From: Podospora pseudocomata
Lineage: Eukaryota; Ascomycota; Sordariomycetes; Sordariales; Podosporaceae
Direction: 5' to 3'
Length of the DNA stretch: 64,000 nucleotides
Assembly: GCF_035222375.1 (NCBI RefSeq)
Contig: NC_085888.1
Span: 124,001-188,000, forward strand
The position numbers and the translations under genes were made by a program. Below the pieces are notes generated by a model. It was not told the origin of the DNA. It saw only the letters and a list, made by a program, of their open reading frames with translations, and did not search any database. Positions 34,486-45,885 of the stretch are shown piece by piece (within the stretch, counting starts at the first letter, position 1; each line of letters opens with the position of its first letter).

Positions 34486-34880
34486 GATTGTGTTAACACA
34501 GGCTCTCTCAAGTTTGGGGGGGGTTGTTATCCGTGGCTTAAGGATGAGTGTATGACCTGAACACTGGGCATTATGAATTGTTTGTTTGATGGAGGGCTCA
34601 AGTTGAACCAGAAATATAGGATCACTATCAAGAGGCCAATAATGCCAGCCACCTCGTTGAGATGATCCAAGATGATGGTACTAGTTGTGCAAAGCAACCA
34701 ACCCTAACCCTATTTGTTCAGAGGAAAAACTGTGACGTTGCTTCAGCTTGTCAGAAAATGCGTGGCTGAGTCAACGTAGACCTGCGACAACACAACGGCC
34801 ATGTTCCGCGACGATGCATTTTCCCGACGCTCTCTTTGCTTCAACCCCACTCTTTTGATGTCTTTTTTTTTTTTTTAAAT
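34486..34880. other. Intergenic, promoter of the P450 gene
   Basis: Contains a telomere-like ACCCTAACCCT at 34701-34711 and a run of 14 T at 34863-34876 right before the P450 start codon. No gene was seen. Confidence 0.55.
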
Positions 34881-36734
34881 ATGTTATTAGTGAGCACAAT
34901 TTTCACCGCTACCGCCCAACTCCTGGGGTGGTCGCTCTGTTTTGTCTTGACCACCATCGCCGCGCTCGCCTTCTACAGGGTGTATCAGCATCCTTTGGCC
35001 GGGATACCAGGGCCGAAGCTCGCGGCGGTGTCGAATGTTTGGTTGGCAAGGTGGGTGGTGAAGGGACGGGTGAGGGAGCTGACCAAGTGGTTGCATCAGA
35101 CATATGGGCCTGTCGTGAGGGTTGGGCCGGGGGAGGTGTGGGTTTGTGGGGTGGGGGGGTTCAAAGAGATTTATGGTAGGTACTGGGTACTCATCTGTTG
35201 GGGTTTGGTGATTGGGATGCTGATTTGGGGGGGTACCTACCTAAAAGGGGTCACGAGTGGGTTTGGGAAGGGGGAGTTTTATGGTGAGCTTTGAACCGAC
35301 CAGAGATGGACCTTGCTTTGGTTGAAGGAGAGAAAGAGACTGATGGGAGAAGCAGTGGCGACGGCGTTGAATAAACCGGCTTCGGTAAACCAGTGGAAGT
35401 TGGGGCTTGTGTGGCCGGATACGTTGGATTTACTGTCGGAGTTTGATGGGAAGAGGTATCGGTTGCAGAGGAGGTTGATTGGGCCGGTGTATACTGCCAG
35501 TAATGTTAAAAGGTTTGAGGGGGCGGTTGATGGGGTTGTTGCTGCTGCTGTTGCGAGGCTGAAGGTCATCGAAGGCTGTGGAGGGGGCGCGGGAACGGTT
35601 GACTTGAAGGAGTGGATGCATATCGTTGCTGTTGAGTGCTTGGGGGCGGTGGTGCTGGGGTGGTCGCCGGGGTATATCAAGAGTGGGAGTGATGGGGGGA
35701 CGAGTAAGCAGAGCTATATGGGATGGAAAAGGAAGAGCCTTTTTGGGTTGTTTCCTGCTGTGACAAAGGTGTCGCTGTTGGACTCTGGGATGGGAAAAAG
35801 GGTTGGGAAGTGGTTAGGGAGGTTTTGGGCGGATGCTTGGGGAGTTACCTTTGCGACGCCGAAGGGGTTCAAACCTTTCTTCACGGTATGTGTGTGATGG
35901 TGGTCTGTCAACGATTGAGCTGACAGAGAGTAGCCGGTGTATCAAAAGGTGTCGAAACGAATCACCGCCGCTCTGGCCCCTTCACAAAGCGCAAAAGCTA
36001 AAGTGAAGAAAAACAAATCACCGGAAGTGAAAGAGGACCTGCTCACCGACTTGATACAGCTTCACCTCTCCCGGCCTGACGAATTTACTGACAACTACCT
36101 CCGGCGGATGGCAGTCACAAATTTCGGCGCGGGACACGAGACGTTGTGCGCTACACTGACATCGGTTCTTGCCATGATTGGCTCGCATGCTGAAGTCGAG
36201 GCACGATGTTTTGCAGAGATTAGCAGCTGTCTGCAGGGTGGGCCACACAAGAGACGATATGATTTGGAAGATGTTACGAAACTGAGATACACCCAAGCCG
36301 CCATCAAGGAAGCGCAGAGGCTGTGGCCGGTGATAGGCATGAGCTTGTCCCGAACAGTTCCGGAGGATGGATGTGTAATAGGGGGGTATTCCATTCCAGC
36401 AGGCACAACTGTGGGCTGTAGTCCGCTTGGGCTACATGCGTTCAATGAAGATGTGTTTGGGGTGGATGGGTTAGAGTACAGACCAGAAAGGTGGCTGATT
36501 GAGGACCTGGAAAGATTAAGAGCGATGGAGAGAAGTAACTTAATATGGGGTGGGGGAGGCAGGACGTGTCCAGGGAGGTATTTGGCTGAGATGATTGTCT
36601 TCAAAGTGGTCACTGCGCTGCTGGCGGAGTTTCAAGTCGAAGTTGTCGAGATGCCGGAAGAAGGAAACATGGAGTGCTACTTTATGGCGATGATGTCTGG
36701 CGTGGTGGTAAGACTCAGAGAGAGGTCTCGATAA
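34881..36734 (+). CDS. Cytochrome P450 monooxygenase
   Basis: Four exons, 34881-35175, 35248-35283, 35350-35885 and 35934-36734, give 555 residues; exon 2 is only 36 bases. An N-terminal hydrophobic anchor (about residues 3-30) is followed by HPLAGIPGPKLAA, the usual membrane hinge. The I-helix reads FGAGHETL, the K-helix EAQR (ExxR), the PERF-region YRPERW and the heme loop WGGGGRTCPGRY with the cysteine ligand. It is therefore a complete class II (ER) P450. The third acceptor (35349) was chosen because it restores the family sequence FYEAVATA; it is the least certain junction. The substrate is unknown. It lies beside no obvious pathway genes. Confidence 0.88.
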
Positions 36735-36869
36735 CACTTGGACAGCAGAATGAGAATATCGGAAACAAAAGTCTCCCTACTTACATGAAGATATTTCGCC
36801 AACCTAAGTATTACTATCAGTCCAACAACGTCAAAAAACCAACCACATTTCACCAGTGTCTACCACCTC

Positions 36870-38081
36870 TTAGCCTTTAACCTCAAAAACCCTGCTCACA
36901 GCACCTACCCCATTAGCCGAATACAGGCCCAAAAACCTCCTATCATCCAACCTGAACAACCCCGGCCAATGGCTCCCCCTCCCCGCAGCCACCGCCGCCC
37001 TCTCCCCTTCTCCATTCCCATCTCCTACCCTCTCCCATCTCCTACCCCCATCCCTGCTCAAAACAATCTTCATCTCCCCCCCATCCACTCCCTCCCCGCC
37101 CTCCGACTCACTCACCCCCTCATTCGTCATAAAGCTCACCACCAAAACCCCTCCCACGCTCACGACCTGCGGCGCCCCAGCATCCTTCCCCTTCCTCGCC
37201 GTATAAACCCTCCTCCTCGTGCCCTGCCCCCATGTCTCCCCATCATCAAAACTCTCCACCAAACCCACCGCAAACCTCCTCACACCCTCCTCCTCGGTAG
37301 TGGTCTCAAAAACACAAACCAACCTCCCCTCTTCCTCCCCTCCAACCTCAGCAACCCCCACCATCCCATCCCTCGATTCTTTTCCCTCCCCCGCCCTCGA
37401 CACCAAAACCTCCTCCCCCCAAGTCCGCCCACCATCGCCACTCACCCTGAGCATGTTATCCTGCCTGTTGACCCCCCTCTCACTGCTATAGTAAACCTGC
37501 ACCCTCCCCCTCCCATCCACCCTCAAAAAAGGCTCCCACAACCCGTTATTTTCTTCCTTCGCTGCCCGCTCAGAGGCGTGGGAGAGAAACTCCCATGTTC
37601 TTCCAAAGTCGGTGGAGACGCACAGCGTGATGCGGTAGTAGGTGTATTTTCTTGTTAGCGGGTCGATGTCGTGGTTGCGGAAGGCGTAGAGCATGTTTCC
37701 GTTGGGGAGCTGCAGGGCGAAGGGGTTGTCGATTTCGTGGGTCGACGCGTTGACTGTCCAGATGTGGGAGAGGAAGGTCCAGGTTTGGGTTGGATGATGG
37801 CTGGAGGTGCTGGCGGAGAGGGTTTTGAGGCCGTTTGAGTGGTGGGTGGTGGTGTAGGATGTTAGGAGCAGGGGCCTGTCAGGGGTGGGGGAGGAGAGGT
37901 TGAAGAGGGTGGTGGCGCGGGGGTAGACGGCGTTCGGGTGGATGAGGATCGGGGGGGAGATTGGGTTGAAGGAGAGGGTTGGTGGTGGTGAGCGGGGGGC
38001 GAGGAGGGGGGTTGCGGCGATGAGGGCGAGGGGGGATAGTAGCAGGTGGAGGAGGACCGAAAGGAAAAAGTAAGTAATCAT
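36870..38081 (-). CDS. Secreted six-bladed propeller glycosidase, GH93/sialidase-like
   Basis: Single exon, 403 residues from the Met at 38081, chosen because a signal peptide follows (hydrophobic FFLSVLLHLLLSPLALIA). Four Asp-box motifs, SxDxGxxW type, are visible (STDFGRTW, SGDGGRTW, SFDDGETW, SRDGGRRW), the mark of sialidase-type beta-propellers. Early DNPFALQLPNGNMLYAFRNHD and later WEPFLRV resemble GH93 exo-1,5-alpha-L-arabinanases of fungi more than true sialidases. Likely role: release of arabinobiose from arabinan in pectin outside the cell. Codon third positions are strongly G/C. It converges on the P450 gene, 135 bases apart. Confidence 0.82.
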   Translation of the reverse strand: MITYFFLSVLLHLLLSPLALIAATPLLAPRSPPPTLSFNPISPPILIHPNAVYPRATTLFNLSSPTPDRPLLLTSYTTTHHSNGLKTLSASTSSHHPTQTWTFLSHIWTVNASTHEIDNPFALQLPNGNMLYAFRNHDIDPLTRKYTYYRITLCVSTDFGRTWEFLSHASERAAKEENNGLWEPFLRVDGRGRVQVYYSSERGVNRQDNMLRVSGDGGRTWGEEVLVSRAGEGKESRDGMVGVAEVGGEEEGRLVCVFETTTEEEGVRRFAVGLVESFDDGETWGQGTRRRVYTARKGKDAGAPQVVSVGGVLVVSFMTNEGVSESEGGEGVDGGEMKIVLSRDGGRRWERVGDGNGEGERAAVAAGRGSHWPGLFRLDDRRFLGLYSANGVGAVSRVFEVKG

Positions 38082-38746
38082 TGTGATTAAATAGTGGATG
38101 GCCGTATTGACAAAGGAAAATGCTTTTCGAAAGCCAAGGCTGTGTAAGCTATGTGTAAAAAGTGAGAGTGAGTCCCTGACCCTGAAATGAAACTGCCCCT
38201 GCTCTCTGACATGGATGAGAAACAAAGGTTGGGACAGAGGGATATATACATGCATCATCAGTCCATCGTAAACATCATGCCGGGCAGGCCCCCCTTCAAT
38301 AATTATCAACAAAAGAATTTCCCCCCAGGCACCGGGGGATTAAAGTTTGGCTCATACACAGGCTAACCAACGGCCTGGACGTTTTGCCCAAATCACTCGT
38401 ACACTGACAAGAACCGGCCCCGAAGACCGGTCATCAAGCCGTCCAAACTGATGTTGGTTGGCTTCCTCGGCGGCTATTTTGGAGCTGCAAGATAACACAC
38501 AACATCAGTATCACCGCTCCGGAAAGCAGCCTGGAGTGTCAAGACCGCAAGGCAGTGCAATCTCACCTCGGAAGCAAGCAAACCACGTGGCCGCAAAGGC
38601 AACACACACCACCGGATGGAGGTATCACAAGCCGTGTCGTATCAGTCAGCGGTGCCTCCCCTTCCAGAAACCCCAACTCGGGCGCGTAAGGTAAAGGGGT
38701 GTGGTGACGTGGTGCACATTCTCGGCCACCTATCGGTGTTCAACTA
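38082..38746. other. Intergenic, 665 bp
   Basis: Upstream of the propeller enzyme and downstream of the disordered protein. An open frame in the plus strand (38616-39269) is mostly antisense to the gene at 38747-39700 and is not taken as a gene. Confidence 0.5.
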
Positions 38747-39700
38747 CTACCCCTTCGCCGTGAGCGCCCTCCCACTCGGCCTCTCCACCCTGGAAAGTGA
38801 CACCTCGTGTATAAAGTGTGACAGGGCAGGGTCCGACTTGGCGTATAACACCAACAGGCTCCTCACTTCTCCTTCTGTGAGCAAATCCACCGACTGGCTC
38901 AGAGTTCTCTGCCGTGGCGGTGCGTGTTCGACTTGCTGGTCGTTTTCATCCTGTGAAGGTTCGTCCCAGTCGTCACTACGGCAGTCAATTGTTTCTTGGC
39001 TCGAGGCCGAGGTTGGAGGTGTGATATCCGCCAGGGGAGTTCGTGGGGTTTTGGAGAGTGGTGTTTCCGTCACGGGCTGGGTGTCAACCATGTCTTCCTG
39101 TGTCTCCTCATCCTGCCGAGGTTCTGGTGATATTCTCAGCGGAGAGACGGCGCGTCTTTTTCGGCGTTGCTGTGGTTGGAACATCTCGGCTTGTTGTCCG
39201 GGAGGTAGTGATCCTGAGAGGGATGCTGATGAAGGGGTGCGAGCGTGTCGGGGTGAACGTGGTGAGTGACTATGAGATGATCGCGGTGATTGCAGGTGGT
39301 GAGAAGGTCGTGGTGAGTGCGGCGGCGGTGGTCTCATCGCAGGCATATCGGCATGGCTTGATGCTGGTCGACCTGATGTCCTCCGCAACATCTGCGTCGC
39401 AGCCCTCGCCGCTGGGCTCTCACTGGCACCCCTTTCGACATGATGGCTCTGTTTCTGCACACGTCCGCTAGCCACCTGATGCCCCGCCGTCATGAACCGC
39501 ACCATTCGCGGCATCTTGGGGGAGGACCGGGCGGTAGGTGGATCATTTTCGACAGCGCCTGCTAGTCCAGGCCGGGGGTGGTTGCTGTGGCGTCTTCTTG
39601 ACGATGGATGCGACGACGTCAGTGAGGACCTTCGAGAGTGACCGCGTTCGTGGCTGCTGCTGCCATGAGAGTTCATGGTCAGCTCGGGAGAGTATAACAT
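38747..39700 (-). CDS. Disordered Ser/Pro/Arg-rich hypothetical protein
   Basis: Open frame; the Met at 39700 gives 317 residues (MNSHGSSSHERGHSRR starts at 39676). Most is low-complexity: Ser, Arg, His and Pro with many SP and TP dipeptides, as in proteins phosphorylated by proline-directed kinases. Only the last 60 or so residues (SVDLLTEGEVRSLLVLYAKSDPALSHFI) look folded and amphipathic. A QRRKRR stretch could be a nuclear localisation signal. The LINE has inserted 162 bases upstream of this start codon. No family was recognised. Confidence 0.6.
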   Translation of the reverse strand: MLYSPELTMNSHGSSSHERGHSRRSSLTSSHPSSRRRHSNHPRPGLAGAVENDPPTARSSPKMPRMVRFMTAGHQVASGRVQKQSHHVERGASESPAARAATQMLRRTSGRPASSHADMPAMRPPPPHSPRPSHHLQSPRSSHSHSPRSPRHARTPSSASLSGSLPPGQQAEMFQPQQRRKRRAVSPLRISPEPRQDEETQEDMVDTQPVTETPLSKTPRTPLADITPPTSASSQETIDCRSDDWDEPSQDENDQQVEHAPPRQRTLSQSVDLLTEGEVRSLLVLYAKSDPALSHFIHEVSLSRVERPSGRALTAKG

Positions 39701-39862
39701 CTTGCTGTCGACCGTGTGACGGCTGCAGTGTTTCTTCTTTTCACATGCGCATGCGTGATATTTGTGTAAAGTTGGAAATAACAACAACAACAAAGACTTT
39801 GTCTGTATTTCTTTATGCGAGGGTAACACGCGACTGGGGGTCGTGTTTACGACAGGGATAGC

Positions 39863-39877
39863 GCGTCCGCGATGCGA
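39863..39877 (+). repeat. Target-site duplication of LINE, left copy
   Basis: GCGTCCGCGATGCGA, identical to 45886-45900. It marks the 3' side of the element, which lies on the minus strand. Confidence 0.88.
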
Positions 39878-39899
39878 GAGAGAGAGAGAGAGAGAGAGA
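39876..39899 (-). repeat. (GA)n microsatellite, 3' tail of the LINE
   Basis: Twelve GA units on the plus strand, CT on the element's own strand. Its position directly against the target duplication shows it is the element's tail, in place of poly(A). Confidence 0.8.
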
Positions 39900-40176
39900 T
39901 CTATTAGCGTCCAATCGGGTCGAACTGTGGCGCGTGGCCCCGAGGGGTCACGTGCCCGAGCCTACCTCGCCTGGCCCCCGTTTGGGGATGTGGACGGCCC
40001 AAGCTTCTAATACTACTGCTAATACTAGCTGACAGGGCGTTTCGCGTCACAAAAGAGAGTTATTTACAAAGGAGAGAGGCCTGCCTGCCTCAGGGCTCTG
40101 GTCCCCGAGGGCTTACGGCTCCTCTGTGGTTCCGCTGTTTCCTCAGGCCATTACAATCTGGGCCTGGTCACGTGTC

Positions 40177-43100
40177 CTATTCTTCTTCCTCCGCTGGGTC
40201 GTACACTCCCGAGCCTTCCACCCACTCGGCGTATTTCTTCCAGTCCTTGCCCAGGAGCTTATCCGGCCTCCTGAGCGCTTTTCGCATTTCGCTGTTCAGA
40301 GTGCCCCTGGCCCGCGCCGCCGGGCACTCTGCGAAGTGCCCGATTTCCGTGGGTCGGCCGCAGCGGCAGGTCCTATACGAGTCGTGTCCGAAGCGTAGGT
40401 GGCACTCCTCGTAGTCTCCGTGTCCCGTCCTTTCCGCCAGGAGGTGGTGTAGGGTCTTTCTTGCGAGCGTGAGCTCCGGGGGTCGTTTCCTGGTCCCGGA
40501 TCATTAGCTGGGCGTATCGCGTCGGCCTGTTCGCCAGCCACCACGAGTTCCACGCCTCCCTCTTCAGTGCCCTGGCCTTTGCCTTGACTGCGGTCAGGGC
40601 GGGGGGGGATGTTGGGTCTGGGAGAGCCCCCCCGAGGCCGGCCTGAACGTCGGCCTCCTCGTTCCCCTGGATCCCCATATGTCCTGGGGCCCAGTGTACC
40701 GTGAGGGGGCAGGTGGTGGTCCTTCCACGCGTATCCTATAACCCTGAACGCCTCCTGGGAGTTGTCCGAGGGGCGCCCTGTGATGCCGTATAGTACCGCC
40801 GAGTTGTCGATGAAGAGCCGTACCGCCGAGGGTCTTGCCCCCGCCCTGATGTATTCGCGCGCCCACACCACCGCGTGTGCCGCCCCAACCGCTTCGCCGT
40901 CAAAGGCCTCGGATTCCCCGAGCCTTCCGTGGTTCTCGTGTAGCTTCTGCCCATCCTGGTACGCCACGTAGCCCCAGCCCGTCCTCTTCGGTAGTCCTCG
41001 TGCGGGGCTGCCTTCGATCCGTCACTGAACAGGTGGATCTCGTCCCTAGGGGCGAGGAGTGTCAGTTGTTCGTGGAGTCTCTTGCCCAGTTCCTTGTTTT
41101 CTGGTCTTGGCAGAGGCACCGGGTGCCGTAGGGGTCCACTGCACCAGGTGCGGCCTGGGGCAGTCGGGGAGTAGGGTCGCAAGTGCTTCCAGTCTAGTTT
41201 GCTTCTCCGAGAGACGCCTCCGGGGCCCCTCCTGGGTGGCTCCGGCATCGGCCGGGTCCGGAGGACCAGTGGGTGGCGGGGGTCGAGGCTCTTGAACCGT
41301 GCCGCCATCGAGATTCTGGCGTGGGCGAGCGCCACTTCGGCGGGGGTCCTGCTCGCGGAAGATCGCCCCCAGGGGGTCGTTCTCCAGACCGGGACAACCG
41401 CCCTGGCCGCACATTTAAGTGCCCTGTTGACCGCATTCGTTTGTCCTCCCTGCCTTACCCCGGTGTACCACGTCGCCGCCCCATACGTCGCCGTAGGTAC
41501 GACCACTGCCCGGACCGCCTCCGCCGTGGCTCTTGGTGGGGTGCCCCGGACCACCTTGTTAAGCCCTCGCAGGTGGTTCGCTATTTTCAGTGCCTTCGTC
41601 GCCCACCGATTAGCGTGGGCTTTGAAGTTGAGTTTGGGGTCCAGGAAGAAACCTAGCCATCGGACCTCCTGTTTCGGCGTCACCTCCGTATTGCCTATCC
41701 TTACTGCAGGGGGAGTTGCGCGGCTCTTCGTAAGGTGTAGCAGCTCACACTTGGCTGGGTCGAACTCGACGCCATTCCTGGAGCCCCAGGCCTCCGCCTT
41801 TTCGGCCGTAGCTTCCAGTATTGCCGCACACTCCTGTGCGTTCTTGCCTACGGCCAGCAGTCCGAGGTCGTCTGCGTACGCCGACGCCCCGGCCAGCTCC
41901 TTGACCAGTGGCTGTAGGAAGAGTGCGAAGAGGACCGGGCTGGCAGGGGACCCTTGTGGGAGTCCGCACGCCACTCTCCTGGGGAGGGTGCAGTCTCCTA
42001 GTCTCATGGCCGAGCTCCGGTGTGACATGAAGGAGTGTACCCATTCGCAGACATTCAGTGGCCAGCCCTGTTGCCTTAGTCTCCCTGCTAGCCTATTCTT
42101 TCTGACCGCGTCGAAGGCGCCCTGCACGTCCATTGTCAGGAGCGCCGCCGCCTTACCCCTTCCCCAGGCTCTCTCGACGTCGTGTACAAGGCACAGAACG
42201 AGGTCCTCGGCGGACCTCCTCGGGAGGGACCCTATGTGGGTGGGGCCAAGCACTTCTTGGTTGAGTGCGGTGAAGCCTATCCTTCTGGCTATCAGTCTCT
42301 CAAGACCCTTCCCTATACACGACAGGAGGGCGATCGGGCGCCACGCTCTGACCGTGGTATAGTTGTCTTTGCCCGGTTTCCTAAGCATTACCGTTTCCGC
42401 TTCTTTAAACGGGAGCGGGTGGTGTCCTAAGAGGAGGCACTGTCTGAAGAGGGCCGTGATGTTGTCGCCTACCTCCCGCCACACCTCGCGTAGTAGGTCC
42501 ACCGTGACGTCGTCTGTGCCGGGGGCTGTGCTTGTGGTCCCGATTGTGCATCTCCTTGCCTCCTCCGGGGAGATCGTGTTGTCCCATTGTATGGTGTCGG
42601 TGGGTTGGGCGAGAGCCCAAGGCTCTGTGGTGTCCCCTGTCTTCTCCGAATCTTTTTCAACCTCTCTCCTAAGTAGCTCTAACTTTTCCCCGGTTCCGTA
42701 TAGGTCCTATTCCCGTGGACCAGCGGAGGGGGCGAAGGTGTCGGTTGCCTTGTGCCATGCCGCCACTGCGTAGATGTCCTTGTTCGAGGACGCTTGCTCG
42801 AGCTTCTGTTGCCAGTACTCTCTTTTTGCCTTTTTGACCGTTGTCTCGAACGTCTTGCGCATTTGCTTCCGATCTACTTCCCCTTGTGGGGTCGTTACGG
42901 CTCTGCTGCAGCGCCACGCGTGCTTCCTTGCACTCCTCGTTCCACCATTGTGTGGTGCCTCCTGCTTGTCTTCTCAGGCGTCCTGCTCCTTGATCGCGCC
43001 TACGAGGGCGTTCTGTAGGGAGCGGGCCCAGTGGTCGAGGTCCTTGGTTGTGTGTGCTACCGTCGGTACTTGTGTCATGCCCCATCTAGTCAGGGAGCGG

Positions 43101-43850
43101 AAGAGCGCCCTATCCTCCTCTTGGGCCGGGACGTAGGGTCTACCTTTCTTGGTTGCCTGTGGGCTTGCTGGTGGTACCGTCCCCGCCAAGGTGTAGTGGT
43201 CCGATCCGGTGTAGGTGTCCTCGTCCACCCAGGCTTCTACCCCTGTGCTTGTTGAGAGGACCAGATCAATGGTGTTTCCGTGTATATTGGTGGGTCCCTG
43301 CAGCGATGCCAGGGTGAGGCGGTTTTCCAGCCATCCAGCTATTCGTCTCCCCGCCGGGCACTCCTTTCCCGGTTGCCAGGTAGGGTGGTAGGCATTGAAG
43401 TCGCCTCCGATGATCGCTGGTCTGCCGGGGTGCCAGCTTTCGACCAGGTCGAGCACCTCGTCGTCGCCAAGTCTGTCCCTGTATAGGCTGACCCAGACTA
43501 TCCCTTGGGCTTCTACCGCGCAGGCGTCGCGGTGTCCCGCGTGTCCCAGGCTCTGTTGGGTCCCCTTGTGTCTTTTTGATGTATACCATCGCCCTGGGGG
43601 GTCCCGCGTTCCAGTCTTCTGTTGGCGTGTAGTGCTGGTATCCTCTGTGGGTTTTGGTCATTCTTCTGCCGTCCTGGGTTCGTGCCCATGGTTCCTGTAC
43701 CAAAATGACGTCGGCAGTCCTTTCCCACGCCATATTGAGGAGGGCGTCGTGTGCCCCTGGTCTTCTAGCCACGTTGGCCTGTAGGAAGGAGAGCCCGGAC
43801 TTTCGTCCGTTTTTGGCCGCTCTCCTGGGCTCGTTGGGTCTCACAGGCAT
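40177..43850 (-). pseudogene. LINE ORF2: endonuclease, reverse transcriptase, RNase H (frameshifted)
   Basis: Starts at the ATG at 43850 (SFLQANVARRPGAHD). Endonuclease motifs follow: VILVQEPW, GGDFNAYHPTW and TGSDHYTL. A frameshift near 43530 and another near 42990 break this part. The reverse transcriptase is the best-kept segment (40736-42502 open): AWRPIALLSC, LTMDVQGAFDAV, GLPQGSPASP and the catalytic YADD. RNase H follows across a frame change near 41010: FSDGSKAA, LFIDNSAV and, after another shift near 40690, HWAPGHMGIQGNEEAD. The protein ends with a CxC-x-H-x-C knuckle (CRCGRPTEIGHFAEC) and a stop at 40177. About five frameshifts make it non-functional. Confidence 0.9.
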
Positions 43851-45737
43851 GGTTCTGTGGCCGGGGGGTTGGTCGTTGCGGGTTGGGAGTCGGTGTTCCT
43901 TCCTTCCGCTGGGTGTGCCGCCGCGTACAGGGCCTCGCCTACCTTGCGTATGGCCTTGAGCTGCCTGTTGGTTGGTTTCTTGAGGACGCCCCTCTGTCCT
44001 TGGTCTGGCTGGGCACGCTCCAAACTCTGCCTTGTGTGGTCCGTGGCAGTTGGCGCATCTCGGTGGCCTGGCGCAGGGCCCTGGTGGGTGGTCAGTTCCG
44101 CAATTATTGCATCTGGCTTGTCTATCGCAGATGCGTGGGTCGTGGTAACCTTGGCATCTGTAGCACTGGTTGGCTTTAGCGCTTCTGGTGATCTTTCTGG
44201 CCGGCGGGCTGCCAAAGAGTCTGAAGTGGTCAGGGACGGGTTTGATGAAGGATACGACCCAGTCGGCGTGAGTGTCGTCGGGTAGGGCGTGTTTCGACTT
44301 CTTCGCCGAGACCGGTTTGGCCTTGGTGGCCCGTAGGATCTCGTCTTCCATGAGGTCGTTGGTGTCGATGCTGCCGTCAAGGCCGTTGACCGTCTTCGGT
44401 ACCCTGGGAACTACGTAGGTGTGCCAGGTGGCCGATTCATCAAGCTTTGCGCCGTGTGTGGTCAGGGCTGGCGCTAGGGCGAGTAGTTGCGTCCGCGCCT
44501 TCTTGTCGGCTGGGACGATCGCGAAGCCAGTGTCGACTTGTTTGGCCGAGCGGATGAGGCTGAGTGGGGCCCCTGAGCTGTCGGCAGAGTGCGACTCTGA
44601 AGCCCTCCGCTGATGCCTGTCTCCACGGGTGGCCGTCGGGGAGCCTTACGAAAAGGCGGTCGTCCTCTCGGTTGGCCTTGTTGTTGCGGCCCACTGTTTT
44701 CCAGCCCGCTGTTGGATCGGGGGCGTGGGCAGTCAGGCTGGTGACACTTGTCCGCGCGCTGCTGGCGGCTTGGCTGCCGCTGGCCCCGCTCGTCGCCACC
44801 TGGGCCCACGTGACGCTGGTTGCGTTGCTGCCCGTCGGGGTCTTGGTAAGTTTGGGGGTCTTTGAGGGGCCCCGGGCCTCTGTCGCTGGGCTGGTGCTCC
44901 TGGTTGTACTTGTCGAGGAGTTCTTGGAATCGAAGCTGGTCGACCAGGCGCTGCGGGCCGAGCCGGGCGCACCGGTGGTTCCGTCGATGTCCTTGAGGAT
45001 CCTGAAGAGCCAGAGGACCTTTTCTTGGCAGAAAGAAGCCCACTCCGTTTGGGGTCCGTTCAGCTGTCTTGTCAGGGCGTCATTTAGGCTCTGCGCCATA
45101 TCCCTGAGGACCTCCTGTCTTTGGAGCGCTTGTGTCCTGTCGTGTTCCATGTCCTCGAATAGGGACTGTATCTCTGGACTAAGGGAGACTTTTCCGGCGT
45201 GTCTGCTGTCCTCGAGGCCCCGCGCGTTGGGCCTATCCAGTCCGAGGGGGACAGCCTCTGTCTGGGTTGTCGGGGGGGCCGTTGCCTTGCGTGGGCGCGA
45301 CGGCAGTGGGTGAGGGGTAGTGTCCCTGCGGTCCTCCCGGTCGGGGTGGGAGTGGCCGGTCTGGTCGTTGGGAGGGAGTCTCCCATCTCTTCGTCCCTTC
45401 TGAGGGCGGCTTCGTCGGCGAAGAGGCTATCCTCCCTGCGGTCCGCGTGTGAGGGGCATTGCTCATTTCGACACGGGTCGTCGTAGCAGGAGCCTGCGCA
45501 GGCCAGGCAGCCCTCGCAGTTCCACAGGCAGTTGGGGGTCTGGGCGCCTGGTGCCGTCATTTTCGCGTGGGTTTTAGCGACTAGTTCTTCCGCGAGTCGC
45601 CGCTGCTCGAGCGTGGCTTGTTCAGCCGGGACGTTGTTGTCGAAAAGCACTGCTTTCCAGGCTTCGGAGAAGCCTAGGTAGATCTCGTGCTTCGAGTTGT
45701 TCGAGAGGCGGTAGCCTCCTGGGGCCGTCGAGGCCAT
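43841..45737 (-). pseudogene. LINE ORF1: gag-like RNA-binding protein (frameshifted)
   Basis: Likely start MASTAPGGYRLSN at 45737; an in-frame Met lies at 45815. Early sequence has many Cys (CLWNCEGCLACAGSCYDDPC), then a frameshift near 45220 leads to MEHDRTQALQRQ and a Thr/Ser-rich linker (KTPKLTKTPTG). The RNA-binding region with VDTGFAIVPADKKAR lies in another frame from about 44600. Three CCHC-like zinc knuckles follow (CYRCQGYHDPRIC, CNNCGTDHPPGPC, CANCHGPHKAEFGAC). After one more shift the end TNRQLKAIRKVGEAL reaches the stop at 43841. At least three frameshifts; not functional. Confidence 0.88.
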
Positions 45738-45885
45738 CGTCGTCGTGGTAGGTGGGGATGCGGCTTGTGTAAGGGGGGGGGAGTAATGAGGGTATTCAGA
45801 AAAGAGGGCTTCCAAGGCCCTAGAGGGAGTAACCAGCTCCTGATTGGTCGATTCTTCCTAGAAAAATATTTTTCAGGGAAAGGTT

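Larger units (their letters stand above)
39878..45885 (-). mobile_element. Tad1-like non-LTR retrotransposon (LINE), degenerate
   Basis: A 6008-bp insertion on the minus strand, set exactly by a 15-bp perfect duplication on both sides. It holds ORF1 (gag-like with CCHC knuckles), overlapped by ORF2 (APE endonuclease, reverse transcriptase, RNase H, C-terminal knuckle), the order of the Tad1/I group. ORF1's stop at 43841 lies about 10 bases past the ORF2 ATG at 43850, a classic overlap for this group. The 3' end is a CT repeat. Both frames contain several frameshifts, so the copy is inactive. GC content is high and few stop codons come from C-to-T changes, so decay is by indels, not RIP. Confidence 0.92.

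Noticed and set aside
39876-39899. GA repeat as an independent microsatellite
   Set aside because: It lies exactly between the LINE and its target duplication, so it is better explained as the element's tail.
41199-42362. Plus-strand frame of 387 codons
   Set aside because: Antisense to the LINE reverse transcriptase; the minus strand carries YADD and other motifs, so this is a shadow.
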